Assembly: GCF_021390545.1 (NCBI RefSeq)
Contig: NZ_JAJUWR010000019.1
Span: forward strand, 1 to 64,000
DNA from: Algoriphagus sp. AGSA1
GTDB lineage: Bacteria; Bacteroidota; Bacteroidia; Cytophagales; Cyclobacteriaceae
Length of the DNA stretch: 64,000 nucleotides
Reading direction: 5' to 3'
Shown here: piece after piece, positions 44,757-52,003 of the stretch
Layout of the letters: every line of letters starts with the position of its first letter
Numbering within the stretch: position 1 is the first letter of the stretch
Program-made: the position numbers and the translations under genes
The notes under the pieces: model-generated
Database searches by the model: none
The model's input: the letters and a program-made list of their open reading frames with translations, nothing else
What the model was told of the DNA's origin: nothing

Positions 44757-44787
44757 CTCTGTGTTAGCCTCTGTGCTCTCTGTGGTT
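44757..44787. repeat. Right inverted repeat of the GxxExxY unit
   Basis: Three successive CTCTGTG units end in GGTT, only 7 nt before the ATG of argS. It pairs with 44232-44262 (26 of 31 positions). Confidence 0.7.
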
Positions 44788-44794
44788 AAAAAAT

Positions 44795-46585
44795 ATGAAC
44801 ATACAAGAATCAATACATACCGGCATTCAGCTTGCCTTCCAAAATATCTTCGACCATGATCTGCCGATGGATCAGATCAGCCTGGCGCCTACCCGCAAGG
44901 AATTTGAAGGTACGTACACCTTTGTGGTCTTCCCTTATCTGAAAGTTTCCAAAGCCACTCCGGAAGCAACCGCAAACCTGATCGGTGAATACCTCAGTGA
45001 AAATGTGGACGTGGTTGCCGGATTCAATGTGGTGAGAGGCTTCCTTAACCTTGAGTTGAACAACATGGTCTGGATAGATGTCTTTCAGAAACTATATTCC
45101 AATGACAACATAGGTCAGCTGCCTGCCAAGGGTCAAAAAGTAATGGTAGAGTACTCCTCCCCTAACACCAATAAACCCTTACATCTAGGCCACCTACGAA
45201 ATAATTTTTTAGGATTTGCCGTGGCAAATATCCTGCAAGCAAATGGGTATGAAGTCATCAAGGCCAATCTGGTGAATGACCGGGGAATCCACATCTGCAA
45301 ATCCATGGTTGCTTATCAGCATTTTGGCAATGGGGAAACCCCAGAATCCTCCGGGCTGAAAGGGGATCATCTGGCAGGAAAATACTATGTGGTTTTTGAT
45401 CAAAAATACAAGGAACAGGTTGCTGAACTAAAGGAAAAGGGCCAATCCGAGGAAGAAGCCAAAAAGCACGCCCCCCTCTTACTTGAAGCTCAGCAAATGC
45501 TTCGAAAATGGGAAGCCAATGACGGGGAAGTCATGGCACTTTGGAAGAAAATGAATGAATGGGTTTACGCTGGTTTCGAAAAAACCTATCAGCGTATGGG
45601 CGTCAGTTTCGACCAATATTATTATGAGTCAAACACCTATCTACTAGGCAAAGATATCGTCACTGAAGGACTGGAGAAAGGGGTTTTCTTCAAAAAGGAA
45701 AATGGTTCGGTGTGGGTGGACCTGACAGATGAAGGCCTGGACGAAAAATTGATTCTCCGCGGTGACGGCACTTCTGTCTATATCACTCAGGATATGGGAA
45801 CCGCAGATCTGAAATATGCGGATTTTGGTATTAGTAAGTCTGTTTATGTAGTTGGTAATGAACAGGATTACCACTTTGATGTATTGTTTAAGATTATGAG
45901 AAAGCTTGGCCGTCCGTATGGAGAAGGCTTGTATCATTTATCTTACGGAATGGTGGACTTGCCTACCGGAAAAATGAAATCCAGGGAAGGTACAGTGGTA
46001 GATGCGGATGACCTCATGCAAGAGATGATAGATACCGCCGCCGCACATACTCAGGAATTGGGTAAAATTGATGGATTTTCTGATGAGCAGGCCAAAGAGC
46101 TTTATGAGACATTAGGGTTAGGTGCCTTGAAATACTTTCTGCTAAAAGTAGATCCTAAGAAACGTATGCTTTTCAACCCACAGGAATCCATAGAATTTCA
46201 GGGGAATACCGGCCCTTTTATCCAATATTCGCACGCCAGGATCGCTTCTATCTTAAGAAAAGCAGAACAGATCGGGGTAAGTTATGGCAATGCGGATTTT
46301 TCCGGACTGAGTAAGATTGAAGATTCAGAATCCAGCCTAATTTACCTGCTCAATGATTTTGAGAAAAAGATTGCACAGGCCGGATTGGATTATTCCCCGT
46401 CAATATTAGCACAATACTTATTTGATTTAGCTAAAGAATACAATAGATTCTACGCAGAACTTCCTATATTTCTGGAGAATGACTCCACGATACTTGCATT
46501 TCGGGTGGCACTCTCGGCACATACTGCCAAAACACTGAAAAAAGGAATGAATCTATTGGGAATAGCAGTACCAGAAAGGATGTAA
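44795..46585 (+). CDS. argS: Arginyl-tRNA synthetase
   Basis: This is the class I enzyme that charges tRNA-Arg, 596 residues. It has the N-terminal Add-1 domain, the HIGH motif as PLHLGHLRN (128-136), SSPNTNKPLH before it, and the KMSKS region degenerate as GKMKSREGT, as usual for many ArgRS. The C-terminal anticodon-binding domain ends at VPERM. The leader is unusual: the ATG follows the right inverted repeat by 7 nt, so its promoter lies in or before the GxxExxY unit. Confidence 0.95.
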   Translation: MNIQESIHTGIQLAFQNIFDHDLPMDQISLAPTRKEFEGTYTFVVFPYLKVSKATPEATANLIGEYLSENVDVVAGFNVVRGFLNLELNNMVWIDVFQKLYSNDNIGQLPAKGQKVMVEYSSPNTNKPLHLGHLRNNFLGFAVANILQANGYEVIKANLVNDRGIHICKSMVAYQHFGNGETPESSGLKGDHLAGKYYVVFDQKYKEQVAELKEKGQSEEEAKKHAPLLLEAQQMLRKWEANDGEVMALWKKMNEWVYAGFEKTYQRMGVSFDQYYYESNTYLLGKDIVTEGLEKGVFFKKENGSVWVDLTDEGLDEKLILRGDGTSVYITQDMGTADLKYADFGISKSVYVVGNEQDYHFDVLFKIMRKLGRPYGEGLYHLSYGMVDLPTGKMKSREGTVVDADDLMQEMIDTAAAHTQELGKIDGFSDEQAKELYETLGLGALKYFLLKVDPKKRMLFNPQESIEFQGNTGPFIQYSHARIASILRKAEQIGVSYGNADFSGLSKIEDSESSLIYLLNDFEKKIAQAGLDYSPSILAQYLFDLAKEYNRFYAELPIFLENDSTILAFRVALSAHTAKTLKKGMNLLGIAVPERM

Positions 46586-46677
46586 TTATGAAATCGAGCA
46601 TGGAGCAAGCGACACACAGAGTGTGATTATAACCCCAGCGAGATTCCATGTGGCCATTAAAAACAAATTATAATCAC

Positions 46678-47265
46678 ATGAAAAACTTAGTATTTATAGG
46701 CTGTCTTTTGTTATTGGTAAGTGCGTATGCCATCAGCAAAAGCCATGCTTCCAAAACAAAAGCAAATTCTAAGTCTGAAAACACCATGTCAAAGTCATTT
46801 TATGATTTCTCCATGAAGGACCTGAACGGAAAACTGGTTTCTTTTAGCTCCTTCAAAGGCAAAAAGATCATGGTAGTCAATGTAGCCTCCAAGTGCGGCT
46901 ATACGCCACAGTATGAAGCACTTCAGAAATTATATACAGAAAACAGTGATAAGCTTGTGGTTTTAGGTTTTCCTGCAAATAATTTCGGGGGGCAGGAACC
47001 TGGCTCAAATGAGGAGATCAAGTCTTTTTGCTCAGAAAATTACGGGGTGACTTTCCCTATGTTTGAGAAGGTATCCGTGAAAGGGTACGACAAGCACCCG
47101 ATATACAGATGGCTGTCTGATGCCGGGCAAAACGGCTGGAACAACGAGGAACCTAGCTGGAACTTCTGTAAGTATTTGATAGATGAAAATGGCGAATTGA
47201 TCAAGTATTTTCCTTCTAAAGTAGATCCTATGGATCAGGAAATCATCGATATCATCAACGCGTAA
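46678..47265 (+). CDS. Glutathione peroxidase-like thiol peroxidase
   Basis: This cysteine-type peroxidase reduces hydroperoxides, probably with thioredoxin. From ATG 46678 the protein has 195 residues: an N-terminal hydrophobic segment (signal or anchor), then NVASKCGYTPQY with peroxidatic C73, GFPANNFGGQEPG with the catalytic glutamine, and PSWNFCKYLID with the catalytic Trp-Asn. A longer start at 46648 is less likely. The N-terminus suggests periplasmic or membrane location. menA begins 19 nt later. Confidence 0.9.
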   Translation: MKNLVFIGCLLLLVSAYAISKSHASKTKANSKSENTMSKSFYDFSMKDLNGKLVSFSSFKGKKIMVVNVASKCGYTPQYEALQKLYTENSDKLVVLGFPANNFGGQEPGSNEEIKSFCSENYGVTFPMFEKVSVKGYDKHPIYRWLSDAGQNGWNNEEPSWNFCKYLIDENGELIKYFPSKVDPMDQEIIDIINA

Positions 47266-47284
47266 ACAGACCATTTTCTACTTA

Positions 47285-48205
47285 GTGAAACAAACAATAG
47301 TGACTAAAAAAGAGGCCTGGCTGCATGCGGTCAGGCTTCGTACATTGCCACTTGCACTGGCAAGTATCTTTGGAGGTTCTTTTTTGGCGGCATATTATGG
47401 GGTTTTCCGATGGGAAATTTTACTTCTTGCCTCGCTCACCACCATCTTTTTACAAATTCTATCCAACCTGTCGAATGACTATGGAGATACCATACACGGT
47501 GCGGACCATCAGGAACGGCAGGGACCTGTAAGAGCCGTGCAGTCTGGCTTGATTTCCCTTACTGAAATGAAAAGGGCCATGTATCTTTTTGGAGTACTCG
47601 CTCTCATATCTGGCTTGCTATTACTATACGTTGCTGTGCAGGATTGGGTGTTGTTCGGGATGTTTTTGGCCTTGGGGATGGCGGCAATATGGGCTTCAAT
47701 TTCTTATACTTCGGGAAGCAATCCGTATGGGTATGCGGGATTGGGCGATATCTCCGTCTTTTTATTTTTCGGATTGTTGGGGGTTTTCGGCACCTATTAT
47801 CTGCACAGCCTTACATGGAACGACGCTATCATTTGGATTGGAATTGCTTTGGGACTGTTCAGTGCGGCCGTGCTGAACATAAACAACATCAGGGATATAG
47901 AATCCGACTCGATTGCCGGAAAGAAATCCATTCCCGTAAGAATAGGGAAAAATGCGGCAATAATTTACAACTGGTGTTTGATTCTGGGAGGAAACTATTG
48001 CTTGTTGATGTTCGCATATGTGACTAATGAGTGGACTTCTCTGCTAGCACTGGTTATTTTTCCGATTATGGTCAAAGTCGGATTGGCTGTACAAAAAGGG
48101 ACAGATTCAAAGGAAATCGACCCTAACTTAAAGAAAATGGCTGTCTCCACCTTAGCCTGGGTCATTCTCTTTGGAATAGGTTTGGTTTTTTTAGCAAAAA
48201 GCTGA
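47285..48205 (+). CDS. menA: 1,4-dihydroxy-2-naphthoate polyprenyltransferase MenA
   Basis: It attaches the isoprenoid chain to DHNA in menaquinone synthesis. This UbiA-family membrane enzyme of 306 residues has about eight spans, the first Asp-rich motif NDYGDTIHGAD and the second NNIRDIESDSIAGKKSIPVRIG. GTG 47285 is the first start, 19 nt after the peroxidase stop, so the two may share a message. The rest of the men pathway is not in the window. Confidence 0.93.
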   Translation: MKQTIVTKKEAWLHAVRLRTLPLALASIFGGSFLAAYYGVFRWEILLLASLTTIFLQILSNLSNDYGDTIHGADHQERQGPVRAVQSGLISLTEMKRAMYLFGVLALISGLLLLYVAVQDWVLFGMFLALGMAAIWASISYTSGSNPYGYAGLGDISVFLFFGLLGVFGTYYLHSLTWNDAIIWIGIALGLFSAAVLNINNIRDIESDSIAGKKSIPVRIGKNAAIIYNWCLILGGNYCLLMFAYVTNEWTSLLALVIFPIMVKVGLAVQKGTDSKEIDPNLKKMAVSTLAWVILFGIGLVFLAKS

Positions 48206-48273
48206 CAAAAGTCCTTTTCTAATCTTTGAAATTGGGCTAATTTGGCTTGACATAAACCAACAAGCTTTTAACC

Positions 48274-49125
48274 ATGACCAACGTACTTATTCCATTCGAT
48301 TTCTCAGAGCAAGCGCAAAATGCCCTAGAGTTCGCCACAAATTTATCCGCTAAGTTTGAACATGTGCAAATCACTGTTTTGCATGTCATCGAGGTTCCCT
48401 CCTCTTCAGGAATGGGCACTATGGGAGGGGGTGAAATGGTTCCTGAATATGAAAACCAGATGTTTTTCATTGAACTTATGGATCGTCGGAAGCAGCAGTT
48501 CCAAGAAATGGAAGCTAAGTACTCAGGAAAAAGCTTTGCTTTTAACACAAAAATAGTTCTGGGAAATGCTTTTCAGAATATCTCCTCAGCGATACAGGAG
48601 GAAGATCCTGATCTAGTGATCATGGGATCCAAGGGATCCAGCGGATTGGAAGAAGTCCTGATCGGTAGCAACACGGAAAAGGTAGTCCGTACTTCGCACT
48701 GCCCGGTGGTCACAGTAAAAGCTGCCGTGGATCCGGCTAATTTCAAAAAGATTGTATTTGCAAGTGATTTCCGTGAGGATCAGGACGAGCTCGCACATAG
48801 ACTGAAAAATCTACAAAAATGGTTTGATGCCGATCTCTATTTGGTAATCATCAATACTCCCGGCAGTTTTGAAACCACAAGGGAATCCGCTGCCAGAATC
48901 AAGAAATTTGCCGCCAAATATGAAATCGAGCATGCAGTGGCGGAGATTTACAATTCTGATTCTGAAGAATCCGGCATAGTTGAGTTTGCAGAAGACATAG
49001 ACGCAGACCTTATAGCCATGGCCACCCATGGCAGAACCGGTTTAGCCCATCTATTTACTGGCTCTATAGCCGAGGATGTGGTAAACCATGCCAAACGTCC
49101 GGTCTGGACTTTTAAAACGAGGTAA
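48274..49125 (+). CDS. Universal stress protein with two tandem Usp domains
   Basis: This 283-residue cytosolic protein has two UspA folds. The first (1-145) has VLIPFDFSEQAQNALE and the ATP loop MGSKGSSGLEEVLIGSNTEKVV; the second has MATHGRTGLAHLFTGSIAEDVV. Both loops follow the G-2x-G-9x-G(S/N) pattern, so nucleotide binding is likely. Tandem forms are common in Bacteroidota. The targets are unknown. It follows menA by 68 nt. Confidence 0.92.
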   Translation: MTNVLIPFDFSEQAQNALEFATNLSAKFEHVQITVLHVIEVPSSSGMGTMGGGEMVPEYENQMFFIELMDRRKQQFQEMEAKYSGKSFAFNTKIVLGNAFQNISSAIQEEDPDLVIMGSKGSSGLEEVLIGSNTEKVVRTSHCPVVTVKAAVDPANFKKIVFASDFREDQDELAHRLKNLQKWFDADLYLVIINTPGSFETTRESAARIKKFAAKYEIEHAVAEIYNSDSEESGIVEFAEDIDADLIAMATHGRTGLAHLFTGSIAEDVVNHAKRPVWTFKTR

Positions 49126-49146
49126 TTGAGGATATAAGCAGTTTAT

Positions 49147-49275
49147 GAGGCTGCCTCAAAGATGTTATTTGTCTCATTGATCTTCTGCGGGTCAAAGGAC
49201 GGAACGGGTTTTATTTGAATAATGAACTTCGCTTGGCTTGACAAGCAAATATAACCATACGACAGCCTCTTTTTT
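49147..49275. repeat. Small MITE-like or hairpin-ended repeat
   Basis: A roughly 129-bp segment begins GAGGCTGCCTCAAAG and ends GACAGCCTCTTTTTT, so its ends pair over about 8 of 9 bases. The reverse complement of 109-124 (GAGGCTGTCTCAAAAG) matches its left end in 14 of 16 positions, which suggests a dispersed family. It lies between the universal stress protein and the SUI1 gene and contains no gene. Confidence 0.4.
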
Positions 49276-49284
49276 ATTTTAATA

Positions 49285-49638
49285 ATGGCAAAAAGAAATA
49301 ACGACTGGAAAAAGCGTGACGGCGTGGTGTATTCCACCAGTGATGAATTTGAATTTCAAACCGGAAGCCACGAGACACAGGATACTCTTCCTGCTAATCA
49401 GCAAAACTTAAAAGTAATGCTGGACAAAAAAGCCCGTGCAGGCAAAAAAGTAACTTTAATCGAAGGTTTTATCGGAGGCGATGAAGACCTAAAGGAATTA
49501 GGGAAAATGCTTAAAAATAAATGTGGTGTAGGCGGGTCTGCGAAAGACGGAGAAATCCTTATCCAAGGAGATCACAGAGACAAAGTAGTCCAGGTTCTTC
49601 AGGCTTCTGGCTATAAAGCCAAAAAATCCGGTGGATAA
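49285..49638 (+). CDS. SUI1/eIF1-family translation initiation factor-like protein (YciH type)
   Basis: This 117-residue protein has a flexible N-terminus and the SUI1 domain: QNLKVMLDKKARAGKKVTLIEGF (about 41-63), LKNKCGVGGSAKDGEILIQGDHRDKV and VLQASGYKAKKSGG. Bacterial YciH-like proteins bind the ribosome and act on start-site choice, but are dispensable. It is followed after 26 nt by the EamA-like transporter. Confidence 0.9.
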   Translation: MAKRNNDWKKRDGVVYSTSDEFEFQTGSHETQDTLPANQQNLKVMLDKKARAGKKVTLIEGFIGGDEDLKELGKMLKNKCGVGGSAKDGEILIQGDHRDKVVQVLQASGYKAKKSGG

Positions 49639-49664
49639 TCCTCGTGCCATAACAGGACAAATCT

Positions 49665-50552
49665 TTGGTTGAGATTATATTCATTTTGTCGGCTGTGTCC
49701 CTTAGAGTAATAGCCAATCCTCTAGGGAATGTCTTTCAAAAACAACTTACACAGGCAGGATCTCATCCTCTATGGATTAATTTTCTCACCTATCTTCTGC
49801 TCACGTTTGCCTGCTTCCTGAGCTACGTTTTTATAGAAATAAGCCCCCTCAATAAGGACTTCTGGATTTACTCTCTTCTTGGTGGTAGTTTTGGAGCAAT
49901 GGGAAACGGACTTCTTGTCAAAGCCCTCCATAAAGGGGATCTTTCCATTCTGGGCCCAATCAACTCATACAAGGCTATAGTAGCCTTGATTTTCGGAGTG
50001 GTTTTATTAGGCGAAGTACCCAACACCTGGGGAATTATCGGTATTGGAATTATTATCTATGGCAGTTATATGGTTCTTGATACTACTGAAGAGCGGTTTA
50101 CCCCTGCATTAATCAAAAACAAAGAAATTCAATTCCGTATCGCTGCTATGCTACTCACCGCAGTAGAGGCAATATTCGTAAAGAAAGTAATCATCTCCTC
50201 TTCTCCTACCCTTGCGTTTTATTCCTGGTGTGGGTTTGGTGCGATTTTCTCATTTGCACTCCTACTTATTTTTCAGGTCAGGTTAAAGGAGAATCTTCAG
50301 CATTTGACTCGGAAGACCCTATATAAACTGCTATTCCTTGTAGGGTGTATAGGAACAATGCAGCTCAGCACAAATTATGTCTTTGAACGTATGGATGTAA
50401 GCTATGCCTTATCACTTTTTCAACTTTCTATCATCGTCAGTGTTTTCCTGGGCTATCGATTTTTTCGGGAAAAGGACATCAGGAAAAAAATAATAGGTTC
50501 CGCTATAATGATTGTTGGTTCCGTAATGATTATCCTTTTGAAAGCAAACTGA
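49665..50552 (+). CDS. EamA-like (DMT superfamily) transporter
   Basis: This 295-residue inner-membrane protein has about ten hydrophobic spans in two halves, with YKAIVALIFGVVLLGEVPN (about 104-122) marking the EamA repeat. No substrate signature is visible. Only TTG 49665 serves as a start, as an in-frame stop lies 12 nt upstream; weak initiation or a missing ATG should be considered. It may be translated from the SUI1 message. Confidence 0.75.
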   Translation: MVEIIFILSAVSLRVIANPLGNVFQKQLTQAGSHPLWINFLTYLLLTFACFLSYVFIEISPLNKDFWIYSLLGGSFGAMGNGLLVKALHKGDLSILGPINSYKAIVALIFGVVLLGEVPNTWGIIGIGIIIYGSYMVLDTTEERFTPALIKNKEIQFRIAAMLLTAVEAIFVKKVIISSSPTLAFYSWCGFGAIFSFALLLIFQVRLKENLQHLTRKTLYKLLFLVGCIGTMQLSTNYVFERMDVSYALSLFQLSIIVSVFLGYRFFREKDIRKKIIGSAIMIVGSVMIILLKAN

Positions 50553-50569
50553 CTGTGTATGGCTATCGG

Positions 50570-51451
50570 TTATTTATCCAACAGATTCCTTACATCCACA
50601 CTTACTTTCATTTCCTGTTCACTACCACTATATACGATTCCTTTCAAGGGTGTTACATCCGCAAAATCCCTACCCACTGCCACACGTATATGCTTATCAC
50701 TGACCAATAGATTATTGGTGGCATCAAATTCCACCCATTCATGTCCCGGAATATATAAAGCTATCCAAGCATGGGAAGCATCTGCTCCTACCAGCTTTGG
50801 CTTACCCGGAGGGGGTAAAGTCTCCAAGTATCCGCTTACATACCTTGCCGAGAGACCTATTGCTCTCAAACAGGCCAAGGAAAAGTGTGCAAAATCCTGA
50901 CAAACTCCTTTTTTATGCGTAAAAACCTTCTCCAATGGAGTGCTGATGTCTGTGAAACCGGGGGTAAACGCAAAATCTTTGAATATCCTAGAATTGAGAT
51001 CAAGCATCGCATCCATGATAGGACGGCCTGGTGTAAATGATTTTAAAGCATATTCGGTTATACCATGCACAAATTGAACATGGTTCGATTCCAAGTAATA
51101 TTGGCGAATATCCACAGGAGTGGAAGTAGTGTGAAGCAAAGCAACTACTTTCTCCCACGGCATAGTTTCTTCAGCCTTCAGACTTATCCAGGCAGGAATC
51201 CCTAAATCCACAATACTCCGTGACCTTACATTTAGATTTTTATGTGACCTTTCTACAGAAAAATACAGGTATTTATTTCCAAAAAAATCCACCCTCTCAA
51301 TTTCAGAACTAGGTTTCGGGGTGATTTCACAACTGTATTCCTCCACCTTTTGGAAATCAAGATCCACTGGTATCTGAAACATCAGATTATGGCAAAGCGT
51401 AGCTGGAAACTCATAAAGGTAATCTGTGGTATGCGTAATCTGATATTTCAT
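50570..51451 (-). CDS. Transglutaminase-like cysteine protease/ligase family protein
   Basis: This 293-residue protein has a beta-rich N-terminal region (about 1-130) and a transglutaminase-like domain with the full triad C184 (KKGVCQDFAHF), H227 (DASHAW) and D243 (EFDATNN). No signal peptide is present. Proteins of this type occur with circularly permuted ATP-grasp and alpha-E proteins, as here on the same strand, 552 bp downstream of that pair. The suspected role is hydrolysis or transfer on a peptide made by the ATP-grasp partner. Confidence 0.88.
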   Translation of the reverse strand: MKYQITHTTDYLYEFPATLCHNLMFQIPVDLDFQKVEEYSCEITPKPSSEIERVDFFGNKYLYFSVERSHKNLNVRSRSIVDLGIPAWISLKAEETMPWEKVVALLHTTSTPVDIRQYYLESNHVQFVHGITEYALKSFTPGRPIMDAMLDLNSRIFKDFAFTPGFTDISTPLEKVFTHKKGVCQDFAHFSLACLRAIGLSARYVSGYLETLPPPGKPKLVGADASHAWIALYIPGHEWVEFDATNNLLVSDKHIRVAVGRDFADVTPLKGIVYSGSEQEMKVSVDVRNLLDK

Positions 51452-52003
51452 ATGATTATAATTAGTCTTTTAAAGGCCATATGGAATCTCGCAGCGATTA
51501 TAATCATGACAGTGTGTGACTTTTTAGTCATTCTCGATTTCATGTTTTTCTTTTATTCTGTAAATTAAGAGTTTTACGTTTTGATACGATCCCTTAGCCT
51601 CTCATATGGGGACTGTTGGATATCCGTTGCCAGAAAGTTTATCCGTGCTACCGTTCTTGTGACACGAACGGCATCTATTGATTGTGGACTACTTCCGGCA
51701 ATATCTTCCAAATCTTGCTTTAACCCCCTAAACTACATACTACATTTTGCCCATTCAGAGCTTTACGTATGGTTCTCTATCTTTACCCAGCCCAATGGTC
51801 TGGGCTTTTATAACCCGGTCTTTCAGCCCTATTATTCTATTCCACCGAAGACTGCGGATATTGAAATTATTGACTGTCAACTACTCCAGGTAATCCCTGC
51901 AGACATTTACAACTTACACCCCCACCACAATTGACCCTTATCTTTTGTGCTAAGGACAGGCACCCGACACCGGACATCCAGCACACGGCATCAATCATCC
52001 AAC
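51452..52003. other. 552-bp gap inside the transglutaminase/ATP-grasp locus
   Basis: No gene is well supported. A plus-strand frame 51581-51934 (117 codons, TTG start) is open but has no motif. A perfect 11-bp inverted repeat, ATGATTATAAT (51452-51462) / ATTATAATCAT (51497-51507), adjoins the transglutaminase start and could be an operator. In related loci a proteasome-like protease may fill a gap like this one. Confidence 0.4.

Larger units (their letters stand above)
44232..44787. mobile_element. Putative inverted-repeat-bounded element carrying a GxxExxY gene
   Basis: A 556-bp segment is bounded by 31-nt imperfect inverted repeats and contains a single gene of the GxxExxY/PD-(D/E)XK-like family. 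It sits cleanly between arginase and argS, whose gaps it fills entirely. No transposase is inside, so mobility would need help in trans or use the nuclease-like protein. I recall that genes of this family are often surrounded by CTCTGTG-rich repeats in unrelated genomes, but could not check it. Confidence 0.45.

Noticed and set aside
51350..51568. Short hydrophobic plus-strand frame beginning at the transglutaminase start
   Set aside because: It overlaps the transglutaminase gene antisense, and its 38-codon free part is AT-rich with no independent support.
51581..51934. 117-codon plus-strand frame in the transglutaminase gap
   Set aside because: Only a TTG start, no motif and no nearby promoter; recorded as part of the gap and not as a gene.
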